Of a stretch of 64,000 nt of DNA, positions 24,322 through 32,703 are shown piece by piece. How positions within the stretch are numbered: the first letter of the stretch is position 1; each line of letters begins with the position of its first letter. A program made the translations under genes and the position numbers. The notes beneath the pieces are model-generated. The model did not search any database and had not been told where the DNA came from. It was given only the letters and a program-made list of their open reading frames with translations. This DNA comes from Streptomyces sp. WAC 01529 (GTDB lineage Bacteria > Actinomycetota > Actinomycetes > Streptomycetales > Streptomycetaceae): NCBI RefSeq assembly GCF_003945545.1, contig NZ_CP029617.1:2181001-2245000 (forward strand). The letters are read 5' to 3'.

Positions 24322-25389
24322 ATGCCCCGCGTCCACACCCTCGCCCTCGCCGCGGGCGGTGCCCTGCTCGCCCGGCGCGCCCTGCGCCGCCGCATAGCGG
24401 CCTCCCCGCTGTGGCCGCTGCCCGCCCTGGAGGAGCCGGTCTCCGGACGGGGGCGCTCCCGCGCGCTGCGCCTGCGTGTCGCCCGGCACGAACGCGTCGC
24501 CGACGGAGTCGTCCAACTCCGCCTGGAGGGACAGGGCTTGCCGCGCTGGCGGCCGGGCGCCCACCTCGATCTGGTGCTCCCGTCCGGGCGGGTGCGGCAG
24601 TACTCGCTCTGCGGCGACCCCGAGGACTCCTCCTCATACACCGTCGCGACCCGGCTGATCGGCGCCGAGCAGGGCGGCAGGGGCGGCTCGCGCGAGGTGC
24701 ACGGGCTGGTGGAAGGTGCCGTGGTCGAGGTGCGGGGGCCGCGCAACCGCTTCCCGCTCGCGGACGCCCCCTCGTACGCCTTCGTGGCCGGGGGCATCGG
24801 GATCACGCCGATCCTGCCGATGCTGCGGGCCGTCGAGGCCTCGGGGGCGCCGTGGCGGCTGCTGTACGGGGGCCGTACGCGCGCCTCCATGCCGTTCCTC
24901 GAAGAGGTCGTGAAGCTCGGCGGTGGGCGCGAGGGGCGGGTCACCGTCGTCGCCGAGGACGAGGGCGGGCTGCCGGACGTGGCCGCCTTCCTCGGCGGGG
25001 CGGCCGACGGCGCCGCCGTCCACGTATGCGGGCCGGAACCGCTGATGGAGGCGGTCGGTGCCGTGCTGCCCGCGGGGTGCTCGCTGCATCTGGAGCGGTT
25101 CTCACCCCGCGCGTCGACCGGCCGCGAAGAGGCCTTCGAGGTCGAGCTGCGGCGCAGCGGGCGCACGGTGGCGGTCGGCGCGGACAGCACGGTTCTCGCC
25201 GCGGTCCGCGCCGAGCTGCCGGACACGGCGTACTCCTGCGAGCAGGGCTTCTGCGGCACGTGCCGACAGCGGGTCCTGGAAGGGGAGGTCGACCACCGCG
25301 ACGAGCTGCTCACGGACGACGAGCGGGCCACCTCCATGCTCATCTGCGTCTCGCGTGCGCGCGGCGAGCGGCTGGTGCTCGATCTGTGA
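24322..25389 (+). CDS. Ferredoxin reductase with C-terminal 2Fe-2S domain (phthalate-dioxygenase-reductase type)
   Basis: 355 aa. A short hydrophobic N-terminus precedes the FMN-binding domain (RWRPGAHLDLVLPSGRVRQYSLCGDP, with the RxYS flavin motif). The NAD-binding domain follows (FVAGGIGITPILPMLRAVE, HVCGPEPLMEAV). The C-terminal plant-type ferredoxin has cluster ligands in YSCEQGFCGTCRQRV and a last Cys in SMLICVSRA. It moves electrons from NAD(P)H to a partner, most likely the diiron protein encoded immediately upstream. ATG 24322 is adjacent to the previous stop (24318-24320), which indicates one operon. Confidence 0.93.
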   Translation: MPRVHTLALAAGGALLARRALRRRIAASPLWPLPALEEPVSGRGRSRALRLRVARHERVADGVVQLRLEGQGLPRWRPGAHLDLVLPSGRVRQYSLCGDPEDSSSYTVATRLIGAEQGGRGGSREVHGLVEGAVVEVRGPRNRFPLADAPSYAFVAGGIGITPILPMLRAVEASGAPWRLLYGGRTRASMPFLEEVVKLGGGREGRVTVVAEDEGGLPDVAAFLGGAADGAAVHVCGPEPLMEAVGAVLPAGCSLHLERFSPRASTGREEAFEVELRRSGRTVAVGADSTVLAAVRAELPDTAYSCEQGFCGTCRQRVLEGEVDHRDELLTDDERATSMLICVSRARGERLVLDL

Positions 25390-25445
25390 ACTCCCCTGGC
25401 GGACCGGCCCGTCGGGCGGCCGGATCTGCTCGGTAAGGTGTTCGT

Positions 25446-26162
25446 ATGACAACCGGGGTGCGCCGCAGGATGGGTGTCGAGGAGCGGCGGCAGCAGTTGA
25501 TCGGGGTCGCGCTCGACCTCTTCAGCCACCGCTCGCCCGACGACGTGTCCATCGACGAGATAGCAGCGGCCGCGGGCATCTCGCGCCCGCTGGTCTACCA
25601 CTACTTCCCGGGCAAACTCAGCCTGTACGAGGCGGCGTTGCGGCGGGCGGCCGAGGAGCTGGCCGGGCGGTTCGAGGAGCCGCGCGAAGGGCCGCTCGGG
25701 GAGCGGCTGTTGCGGGTGATGGGCCGCTTCCTGTCCTTCGTCGACGAGCACGGTCCCGGCTTCTCCGCGCTGATGCGGGGCGGCCCCGCGGTCTCGGCGG
25801 GCGGCCCCTGCGCGCGGGAGACGGTGTCGACGACGACCGCGCTCATCGACTCGGTGCGGCAGGCCGCGTACGACCAGATCCTCGCGCACCTGGGGGTCAC
25901 CGAGCCGCCCGCCCGGCTTGAACTGGTCGTGCGCTCCTGGATCTCGCTCGCCGAGTCCACGGCGCTGCTCTGGCTGGACGGACGGCGCATCCCGCGCGGG
26001 GAACTGGAACGGCAGCTGGTGCACGACTTCGCGGCACTGACCGCGGTGAGCGCCGCCTACGACGAGGAGATGGCCGAGCTGCTGCGCGGCATCCTCGCCC
26101 AGGAACCGGCCGACGGCCCGTTCGCCGAGCTGATCACCAGGCTGGCGGCGCTGGCACCGTGA
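25446..26162 (+). CDS. TetR-family regulator
   Basis: 238 aa. N-terminal helix-turn-helix: RRQQLIGVALDLFSHRSPDDVSIDEIAAAAGISRPLVYHYFPGKLSLYEAAL. The C-terminal helical domain (FLSFVDEHGPGFSALMRGG, RSWISLAESTALLWLDG) is the ligand and dimer part. It lies 56 bases after the ferredoxin reductase gene and shares a 4-base stop/start overlap with the GNAT gene. It is a probable regulator of the diiron/reductase pair; the ligand is unknown. Confidence 0.92.
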   Translation: MTTGVRRRMGVEERRQQLIGVALDLFSHRSPDDVSIDEIAAAAGISRPLVYHYFPGKLSLYEAALRRAAEELAGRFEEPREGPLGERLLRVMGRFLSFVDEHGPGFSALMRGGPAVSAGGPCARETVSTTTALIDSVRQAAYDQILAHLGVTEPPARLELVVRSWISLAESTALLWLDGRRIPRGELERQLVHDFAALTAVSAAYDEEMAELLRGILAQEPADGPFAELITRLAALAP

Positions 26163-26704
26163 CGGCACTGCTGACCTTCCGCGGCGCGGACGAGAGCGAC
26201 ACGGCCACCCTCGCGGGGCTCTACGACGGCGCGGCCCGCTGGATGCTGGAGCGCGGCATCGACCAGTGGAAGCCGGGCGACAAGGACGAACGGCACTTCC
26301 GCCGGCTGATCACCTCGGGCGTGGAGGAGGTGTGGCTCGCCCACGAGGGGGACGCGGTCGTCGGGGCGTACGAGATCTGGTGGGACGACGAGGCCGCCTG
26401 GGGTGTGCGGGCGCCGGTCGCGGGCTACGTGCACCGGCTGATGGTGCGGCGCGGGGCGCGGCCGGGCACGGGGCGGGCGCTGCTCGCGCGGGCCGAGCGG
26501 CGCATCGCCGAGGCGGGACGTGAACTCTCCCGCCTCGACTGTGTTTCGGCCAACCCCCGGCTGCGCGCCTACTACGAGGGCGCGGGGTACGCGGTCGTCG
26601 GGGAGCTGGCGGGGAAGGTGGCCGCCGACGGGAGCACGTACGGCGTGACGCTGATGGAGAAGCGGCTCTCCGGCGGACCCCTAGGGGTCCGCCGGCCCGG
26701 CTAG
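26159..26704 (+). CDS. GNAT-family N-acetyltransferase
   Basis: 181 aa. The acetyl-CoA site is VHRLMVRRGARPGTGRALLARAERRIAEAG (Q/RxxGxG/A type). The N-terminal ATLAGLYDGAARWMLERGIDQW and the C-terminal LRAYYEGAGYAVVGEL are typical of the fold. GTG 26159 overlaps the TetR stop (GTGA), so the genes are coupled. The substrate is unknown. A perfect palindrome at the gene's 3' end encodes its last residues, and its TAG stop lies in a CTAG shared with the opposing gene. Confidence 0.9.
   Translation: MTALLTFRGADESDTATLAGLYDGAARWMLERGIDQWKPGDKDERHFRRLITSGVEEVWLAHEGDAVVGAYEIWWDDEAAWGVRAPVAGYVHRLMVRRGARPGTGRALLARAERRIAEAGRELSRLDCVSANPRLRAYYEGAGYAVVGELAGKVAADGSTYGVTLMEKRLSGGPLGVRRPG
26670..26695. terminator. 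26-bp perfect palindrome at a convergent gene end
   Basis: CCGGCGGACCCCT joined to its exact reverse complement, centred on CCTAGG. It lies inside the last codons of the GNAT gene and 6 bases before the shared CTAG stops, so it can act as a terminator for both strands. Confidence 0.75.
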
Positions 26705-28329
26705 GGATTCCCGGTCAGGCCGAGGACCAGGAGCGCGATGTCGTCGTCCCTGTCGTGGCCGAAGCAGGCGAGCAGCGTGTCGCACAGGGCCGTGACGCCG
26801 AGCGGTGATTCGGCGGCGGCGACGCGCAGGTGCTCCATGGAGACCGCGAGGTCGGTGCCGCGGGTCTCGATGAGGCCGTCGGTGACCATGAGGAGCCGAT
26901 CGGTGGGGAGCAGGACCGTCTCGGTGGGCGTGGGCCTTTCGAGACCGAGGCCGAGCAGCGGGCCGCTCGCCTCCAGGTAGGTCGCGACGCCGTCGTCGCT
27001 GACGATGAGCGGCGGGATGTGCCCGGCGTTCGAGACGCGGGTGCGTCCGGTGGCCGGGTCGACGAGCGCCAGGCAGAGGGTGGCCGTCACGTCGGGGTGG
27101 TAGCGCTGGAGCATCTTGTCGAGGCGGTGGGCGAGGACCCGGGGGTCGGGTTCGTCGACGCAGTAGGCGCGCAGGGCGTGCCGGATCTCGACCATGACGG
27201 TGGCGGCGTCGAGGGAGTGGCCGACGACGTCGCCGATGGCGGTGAGGACGCCCGCGGAGGTGGGCAGCGCGGCGTAGAAGTCGCCGCCGATCTCCGTGTC
27301 GCGGGAGGCGGGTTCGTAGCGCACGACGACTTCGGTGCCGGGGACCTGCGGCACGTGCGCGGGCAGGAAGCTGCGCTGGAGGGTGAGCGCGATGTGGCGT
27401 TCCATCTCGTACATGAGCAGGCGTTCGGCGGCGAGCGCGGTGGCGTGGGCGAGCCGTCCCACGAGACGGCCGGTGCCGGGGGCGGGCGCCTGGGCGTACG
27501 AGGGAGTGGCGAGGCACACGGGCGCGCACCCCTCGCGGCTGCGGGCCAGGGCGAGCCGGGCGCCGTCGGGAGCCGCGGAGCCGGGCTCGGCGTGGAAGAA
27601 GCCGGGCGGCCAGAGCGGGGCGGGTGCGAAGGTGCTGCGCACGCCGACGTGGCCCGACATGATGCGCAGGACGAGCCGCGCCACCGCTTCGTGCGCGCCG
27701 TCGTCGGGCAGGGAGATGGTGGCCCTGCGCCGGGAGAGGCCGCGGTGCATCGCGCCGTCCTCGCCGAGGATGAAGGCGGCGGCGGGGCCGCGGGTGAGGC
27801 GGTCGGTGCCCGCGGCGGCGGCGTCGGCAAGCTCGCGCGGGCAGCGGGCGGACTGCACGTCGAGGATGGTCTCGGCGAGCCGGGTCAGGTGCCCGGCCTC
27901 GGCCTCGGCGTCGCTGCGGTGGCGGGCGCCGCGGGCGACGGCGCGGATGACGGCCTGGATCTCCTCCGGTTCGGCGGGCACCGTCAGATAGGCCTCACCG
28001 CCCGCGTCGAGGCCGCGGCACCGGTCGGCGGGGGCGACGCGGGCCGCCGAGAAGTGCACGACGGGCACGACGGCGGTCTGCGGGGATTCCTTGAGCCGGC
28101 GGCAGAGCTCGAAGCCGCTCATGTCGGGCAGGCCCACGTCGATGAGCGCCACATCGGGCAGGTCGCCCGCGCGGTGCCGCGCGTCGAGTTCGAGGAGGGC
28201 CTCGCCCGCGCTGGCGGCGAGGATGACGCGGTGGCCGTCCCGGCGCAGGACCGCGCCCAGCGCGTATCGACTGGCGGCCGTGTCGTCGACTACCAGGATC
28301 GTGGTGTCTGCCTTGCCGTTGGCGCTCAA
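26701..28329 (-). CDS. Receiver-domain PP2C phosphatase (RsbU/SpoIIE type)
   Basis: 542 aa from TTG 28329, with GAGGGG six bases upstream. The longer frame above it is Pro-rich and unlikely. The N-terminal receiver ILVVDDTAASRYALGAVLRRDGHRV has the phospho-acceptor in VALIDVGLPDMSGFELCRRL; the usual conserved lysine near the end is not obvious. A GAF-like middle follows. The C-terminal PP2C domain begins ERHIALTLQRSFLPAHVPQVPGTEVVVRYEPASRDTEIGGDFYAA and continues AIGDVVGHSLDAATVM, LVDPATGRTRVSNAGHIPPLIV and VTDGLIETRG. Such proteins dephosphorylate anti-sigma antagonists in stress signalling. No kinase, anti-sigma factor or antagonist gene is adjacent. Confidence 0.92.
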   Translation of the reverse strand: MSANGKADTTILVVDDTAASRYALGAVLRRDGHRVILAASAGEALLELDARHRAGDLPDVALIDVGLPDMSGFELCRRLKESPQTAVVPVVHFSAARVAPADRCRGLDAGGEAYLTVPAEPEEIQAVIRAVARGARHRSDAEAEAGHLTRLAETILDVQSARCPRELADAAAAGTDRLTRGPAAAFILGEDGAMHRGLSRRRATISLPDDGAHEAVARLVLRIMSGHVGVRSTFAPAPLWPPGFFHAEPGSAAPDGARLALARSREGCAPVCLATPSYAQAPAPGTGRLVGRLAHATALAAERLLMYEMERHIALTLQRSFLPAHVPQVPGTEVVVRYEPASRDTEIGGDFYAALPTSAGVLTAIGDVVGHSLDAATVMVEIRHALRAYCVDEPDPRVLAHRLDKMLQRYHPDVTATLCLALVDPATGRTRVSNAGHIPPLIVSDDGVATYLEASGPLLGLGLERPTPTETVLLPTDRLLMVTDGLIETRGTDLAVSMEHLRVAAAESPLGVTALCDTLLACFGHDRDDDIALLVLGLTGNP

Positions 28330-28391
28330 GCGAGGCCCCTCAGGGGCATGTCGGTGGGGCAGGCCTCCGGCGGGCCTGCCCGACCAAGTTA

Positions 28392-28405
28392 GCGCCCTAG
28401 GGCGC
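28392..28405 (-). terminator. Short palindrome at the end of the pullulanase gene
   Basis: GCGCCCTAGGGCGC is a perfect 14-bp palindrome that contains the pullulanase stop codon (TAG at 28397-28399). It may end that transcript. Confidence 0.45.
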
Positions 28406-31093
28406 GCTCCGGGAGAAGACGGCGACGGTCCGACCGGGAACGGTGAAGATCCCGGAACTGGACTCATACGAAACAGACTTCACGATACGATCTGTGCCTT
28501 TCGCCTGGATGGGGTGGAGTCGGTACATGCTGCCCGCGACGGCCCGGACCTGCTGTTTCCGGGTCTCGGGGGTGGCGTTGAAGACCACGACGAGGTCGCC
28601 CGCGCGCAGCGTGATGACGCCGGGCGTCTCGGCGGGGCCCGACAGAGGGAAGGAGAGATTCCGCTGGACTTGGCCGGCGGTGCGCCGGCCGAAGACCTTC
28701 TCGGTCGTACGGATCTTCAGCAGCTCCCGGTAGGCGGCCGAGGCCCCCTCGATCTCCGCGCAGCCCACCCGGACGGAGGTCAGCAGAGGCTTGCCGTAGG
28801 GCCACTTGGACTTGTTGTCGGCGGCCGGGGGCAGGCCGCGCCCGAAGCCGTTGCCGTCGCGGCAGTCCCAGTGCAGGGCGTTGAACCAGTCGCCGCTGTC
28901 GTAGGAGTTGCGGTCCAGGGACTTGGAGCGCAGCCGGTCGGTGCCCGCCTGGGAGAGGGCGGGGCCCTGCGAGAGTGCGGCGGTCGCCATCGCGAGGACC
29001 TGCATGCGCGCGCGGTCGGCGGGTGTCGTGGCCGGGGGCAGCTTGAAGGCGAGGGCGTCGAAGAGGGTTTCGTTGTCGTGCGCGTCGGCGTAGGCGAGGG
29101 CGTCGCCGGGGGCGGCCGCGTAGCCCGCGGGGGCGCCGTTGTAGTCGACGTCGGAGCCCTTGACGCGGCGGCCCGTGGAGTCGGTGAAGGTGTAGTCGGC
29201 GAGGTTGCCGGTGAGGCCGACCTTGATCAGGTCCTGGTAGTGCAGGAGGCGGGCCTTCTGCTCGGCCGGGGTGCCGTTGGCCTGCGAGGCGTTGGGGTCG
29301 GTGTACAGGCCGCTGGCGAAGCCCTGGACGCCGGGGTCGTCGTCGAAGGGGCCGCCGCCGCGCACCGCGTCGCGGGCCCGGTCGGAGAAGGTGGCGATGC
29401 CGGTGCCCGCCATGTTCTTCTGGGTGGCCTGGACGAAACGGGCGTCGTCGGCGGCCTCGCCGAAGTTCCAGCCCTCGCCGTAGAGGATGATCCGCTTGCC
29501 GTCGACGCCGTCCCGCGCGGGGGTGAGCGCGTCAAGGGCCTTGCGGACGGCGAGGATGTTGGCCTTGGGGTGGTGGCCCATCAGGTCGAAGCGGAAGCCG
29601 TCGATCTTGTACTGCCTGGCCCAGGTGACCAGGGAGTCCACGACGAGCTTGCCCATCATGGCGTTCTCGGGCGCGGTGTTCGCGCAGCAGGTGGAGGTCG
29701 CCACGGTGCCGTCGGCGAGGAGCCGGTGGTAGTAGCCGGGGACGATTCTGTCGAGTACGGACTTGGGGTCCTGGCCGCTCGCCGCCGTGTGGTTGTAGAC
29801 GACGTCCATGACCACGCGCAGCCCGTCGCGGTTGAGCGCCCGCACCATCTCGCGGAACTCGACCGTGCGCCGGGTCCCGTCGGGGTCGGTGGCGTACGAG
29901 CCTTCGGGCACCGTGTAATGGAAGGGGTCGTAGCCCCAGTTGTAGGCGTCGTCGGCGGCGACGGCGGCCACGCACTCCTGCTGCTTCTCGGAGTCGGCGG
30001 CGAAGGAGGCGAGATCGCAGTCGGGGCGCTTCTGGTCGGCCGCGCGCTCGGGGATGGTCGCGATGTCGAAGGCGGGGAGGAGATGGACGTACGACGTCCC
30101 GGCCTCCGCCAGCTTCCTCAGGTGCCGTGAGCCCTTGCTGCGGGTGTCGGTGAAGGCGCGGTAGGTGCCGCGGTGGCGGGCCTTCGCGGTGCGGTCGGTG
30201 GCGGAGAAGTCCCGGATGTGCAGTTCCTGGATCTGCGCGTTCCGCAGCGGCACGGCCTTCGGCTTCTCCAGGTCCCGCCAGCCCCTGGGCGCGAGGGAGT
30301 CGGCGGCGAGGTCGACGGCGACGCTGCGGGTGGAGTCGGCGGTCAGGCCGAGCGAGTAGGGGTCGGTGACCTTGTTGGTGACGACCGCGCGGGCGCTCGG
30401 GGAGAAGACCTTGACGACGTAGCGGTAGCTCTTGCCGGTCCAGTGCTCCGGCCCGGTGGCCGACCAGACGCCGCTCGCGTCGTCGCGCCGCATCGGCACG
30501 CGTGCGCCGCCGAGTTCCAGGGCGACGGACCGGGCGGTGGGGGCCCACACGGAGAGCGTGACCTCGCCCTCGCGGAAGACCGGGCCGAGCCGTGCCTTCG
30601 TGGCGCGGGCCGCGTAGAGGTCGTCGAGGACGCCCTGGGTCTGGACGCCGGTGGCGGTGGTGAGGGTGCCGTCGGAGGCGCGTTGGGTGAGGATCACCTG
30701 GCCGGTGAGGTCTTCGGCGGTGTGCTTCCGGTCTCGGGGGGCGACTTCGTAGGCGGCGTACGCGGACAGGTGCGGGAAGCGGGCGCGCTGGGCGGCGGAG
30801 AGGCCGCCGGGGATCTCGCGGAGGGCCGACTCGCGTCCGGTGCCGGTGAGTTCGCCGTCCCGCACGGCGAGTTCCCCGTCGGGGTCGGCGACGAGCCGGG
30901 TGGTGGTGCCCGCGGCCGCGCCGTCGTCCTTGACGGCGACGGTGGTGCGGTCGATCCACTGGGCGGTGGACTTCGTCAGGTCGAGGGGGCCGGGATCGGG
31001 GGGCGGCGCCGCCCCGGCCGGTATCGCGGCGAGGAGGGCCGCGATGAGTGCGAGGGCTGTGCCGGTTGCCGTGCGGTGCCTGAGCTGGGCCAT
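28397..31093 (-). CDS. pulA: Secreted pullulanase-type alpha-1,6-glucosidase, GH13
   Basis: 898 aa. A signal peptide ([23 protein letters not shown]) is followed by a beta-rich N-terminal part and a CBM48-like domain ([19 protein letters not shown]). The GH13 barrel follows with the type I pullulanase motif YNWGYDP. Conserved regions are DVVYNH (I), [10 protein letters not shown] (II, nucleophile Asp), LYGEGWNF (III, acid Glu) and [12 protein letters not shown] (IV). A C-terminal beta domain ([18 protein letters not shown]) closes it. It debranches extracellular alpha-glucans and so supplies maltodextrins to MalEFG. ATG 31093 has no ribosome binding site, so the mRNA may be short-leadered. 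A MalR-type operator lies 27 bases upstream, and the gene is divergent from malE. Confidence 0.94.
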   Translation of the reverse strand: MAQLRHRTATGTALALIAALLAAIPAGAAPPPDPGPLDLTKSTAQWIDRTTVAVKDDGAAAGTTTRLVADPDGELAVRDGELTGTGRESALREIPGGLSAAQRARFPHLSAYAAYEVAPRDRKHTAEDLTGQVILTQRASDGTLTTATGVQTQGVLDDLYAARATKARLGPVFREGEVTLSVWAPTARSVALELGGARVPMRRDDASGVWSATGPEHWTGKSYRYVVKVFSPSARAVVTNKVTDPYSLGLTADSTRSVAVDLAADSLAPRGWRDLEKPKAVPLRNAQIQELHIRDFSATDRTAKARHRGTYRAFTDTRSKGSRHLRKLAEAGTSYVHLLPAFDIATIPERAADQKRPDCDLASFAADSEKQQECVAAVAADDAYNWGYDPFHYTVPEGSYATDPDGTRRTVEFREMVRALNRDGLRVVMDVVYNHTAASGQDPKSVLDRIVPGYYHRLLADGTVATSTCCANTAPENAMMGKLVVDSLVTWARQYKIDGFRFDLMGHHPKANILAVRKALDALTPARDGVDGKRIILYGEGWNFGEAADDARFVQATQKNMAGTGIATFSDRARDAVRGGGPFDDDPGVQGFASGLYTDPNASQANGTPAEQKARLLHYQDLIKVGLTGNLADYTFTDSTGRRVKGSDVDYNGAPAGYAAAPGDALAYADAHDNETLFDALAFKLPPATTPADRARMQVLAMATAALSQGPALSQAGTDRLRSKSLDRNSYDSGDWFNALHWDCRDGNGFGRGLPPAADNKSKWPYGKPLLTSVRVGCAEIEGASAAYRELLKIRTTEKVFGRRTAGQVQRNLSFPLSGPAETPGVITLRAGDLVVVFNATPETRKQQVRAVAGSMYRLHPIQAKGTDRIVKSVSYESSSGIFTVPGRTVAVFSRSAP

Positions 31094-31119
31094 GACCGGG
31101 GAAGGTACCCGGGGGACAC

Positions 31120-31142
31120 CCTTGCAGCAAGAGTTTGCAAGG
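31120..31142. promoter_or_regulatory. MalR operator in the pullulanase promoter
   Basis: CCTTGCAGCAAGAGTTTGCA followed by AGG: inverted CCTTGCA/TTGCAAGG arms and an internal GCAAGAG. It matches the CTTGCAG motif known to bind MalR in Streptomyces. It sits just upstream of the pullulanase ATG. Confidence 0.75.
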
Positions 31143-31194
31143 AGCGACTCGAGGGCGGCCCGCAGAGGCCCTCTCGGTGTGCGGTTGGCGCCTT

Positions 31195-31285
31195 GCGGCG
31201 CGATCGCGTCTGCCCGCTGCCGCGAAATGACGGGTGCGGCCCGTATTGGGCCGGTCGCGCAGTTCCCCGCGCCCCTTACGGGGCC
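31195..31285. repeat. Dispersed-type GC-rich element inside the mal intergenic region
   Basis: The block ends with CGCAGTTCCCCGCGCCCCTT followed by ACGGGGC, a short hairpin-forming sequence that is scattered through many Streptomyces intergenic regions. Inverted CGGCCCG/CGGGCCG-like pairs precede it. A weaker relative (GCGCGGTTCCCGCGCCCCTG) lies near 42008-42027. Confidence 0.6.
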
Positions 31286-31294
31286 ACAAAGTGG

Positions 31295-31322
31295 TTGCAA
31301 GCTCTTCCGCAAAGCCTTGCAG
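31295..31322. promoter_or_regulatory. MalR operator upstream of malE
   Basis: TTGCAAG (31295-31301) and CTTGCAG (31316-31322) are 21 bases apart (two helical turns) with TTCCGCAAAG between. The site lies about 80 bases before malE and repeats the motif seen at 31120-31142. Confidence 0.75.
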
Positions 31323-31399
31323 GGCTGTTAACTTCCTGCCAGCCCGGCAGCCGTCGATGGGACGGACGGTTCAGCGGGTCCATCCCTCAGGAGTTCACT

Positions 31400-32692
31400 A
31401 TGCGACGTGGCATATCGATCGCCGCCGCGGTCTGCGCCCTTGCGCTCACCGCCACCGCCTGCGGCAGCGACGACGAAGGCTCGACCGGCAAGGCGAAGGA
31501 CGCCAAGGACATCTCCGGCTCCCTCACCTACTGGGACACCTCGGACGCCACGACCGAGGCGCCGGTCTACAAGAAGCTGATCGCCGACTTCGAGCAGAAG
31601 TACCCGAAGATCGACGTCAACTACGAGAACGTCGAGTTCGCGTCGATCGAGCAGAAGTTCAAGTCGGCCGCGAAGACCGGCAAGGGCGCCCCCGACGTGA
31701 TGCGCGCCGACGTCGGCCTGATCCCCGAGTACGCCTCGCTGCACTACATCGCCCCGCTGGACGGCACCCTCGCCCTCAAGGGCGGCACGGACGACTTCAC
31801 CGAGGGCCCGCTGAACACCACGAAGTACCAGGGCAAGACGTACGGCGTCCCGTCGGTCACCGACACCCTCGGCATCCTCTACAACAAGAAGCTCTTCAAG
31901 AAGGCCGGCATCGAGAAGGCGCCCACCACCTGGGACGAGTTCATCGAGACGTCGAAGACCATCAAGAAGAAGACCGGCGTCGAGGGCACCTACCTCAACC
32001 CCGACTCCTACTTCCTGCTGCCCTTCCTCTACGGCGAGGGCACCGACCTCGCCGACACGAAGACGAAGAAGATCACGATCAACTCGCCGGAGGCCGTCAA
32101 GGCCGTCACCACGGCGAAGAAGGTCTACGACCAGGCCTCCGCGAAGGTCGACTTCGCCAACGCCTACGACAACATGCAGACCTCGTTCAAGAACGGCGAG
32201 GTCGCCATGCTCATCCAGGGCCCCTGGTCGGTCACCGACGACCTCTCCGGCAAGGCCTTCAAGGGCGACGAGGACAACCTCGGCTTCGCCCCGGTCCCGG
32301 CCGGCTCCACCGGCAAGCCGCAGGCCCCCACCGGCGGCCACGACCTCACCGTCTACCAGGGCTCCAAGAACCTGGACGCCGCGTACCTCTTCACCCAGTT
32401 CATGACCTCCTCCAAGAGCCAGCAGAAGATCGCCGCCGAGACCGCGACGCTGCCGACGCGCGAGTCCGCGTACACCCCCGAGGTCACCAAGGACGCCCGC
32501 ATCAAGGGCTTCCACCCGATCATGAAGACCGCGCGGCCGCGCGTGGCGCTCCCCCAGGTCGGCAGCCTCTTCACGCCGCTGGTGCAGCAGTACACGAAGA
32601 TCCTCCAGGGTGACGTCTCCGTGAAGTCCGGCCTCGACGCGGCCGCCGAGGACTTCAAGAAGCTGCTCCCCGGCTACACCATCGGCAGCTAG
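31400..32692 (+). CDS. malE: Maltodextrin ABC transporter, substrate-binding lipoprotein
   Basis: 430 aa, preceded by AGGAG six bases before ATG 31400. The lipobox is TATAC with the acylated cysteine at residue 21. The mature protein has the group 1 (MalE/CUT1) pattern: SGSLTYWDTSDATTEAPVYKKLIADFEQKYPKIDVNYENV, APDVMRADVGLIPEYAS, TYGVPSVTDTLGILYNKKLFKKAGI, MLIQGPWSVTDDLSGKAF, GGHDLTVYQGSKNLDAAYLFTQFM. It binds maltose and maltodextrins outside the membrane. First gene of malEFG-aglA-malR, under two CTTGCAG-type sites. A non-linked ATPase is needed, because no ATPase gene is present in the cluster. Confidence 0.95.
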   Translation: MRRGISIAAAVCALALTATACGSDDEGSTGKAKDAKDISGSLTYWDTSDATTEAPVYKKLIADFEQKYPKIDVNYENVEFASIEQKFKSAAKTGKGAPDVMRADVGLIPEYASLHYIAPLDGTLALKGGTDDFTEGPLNTTKYQGKTYGVPSVTDTLGILYNKKLFKKAGIEKAPTTWDEFIETSKTIKKKTGVEGTYLNPDSYFLLPFLYGEGTDLADTKTKKITINSPEAVKAVTTAKKVYDQASAKVDFANAYDNMQTSFKNGEVAMLIQGPWSVTDDLSGKAFKGDEDNLGFAPVPAGSTGKPQAPTGGHDLTVYQGSKNLDAAYLFTQFMTSSKSQQKIAAETATLPTRESAYTPEVTKDARIKGFHPIMKTARPRVALPQVGSLFTPLVQQYTKILQGDVSVKSGLDAAAEDFKKLLPGYTIGS

Positions 32693-32703
32693 GGCAGGCT
32701 GAG

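Noticed and set aside
31195..31285. Insertion sequence in the mal intergenic region
   Set aside because: Too short, with no terminal inverted repeats or transposase; better explained as a dispersed short repeat.
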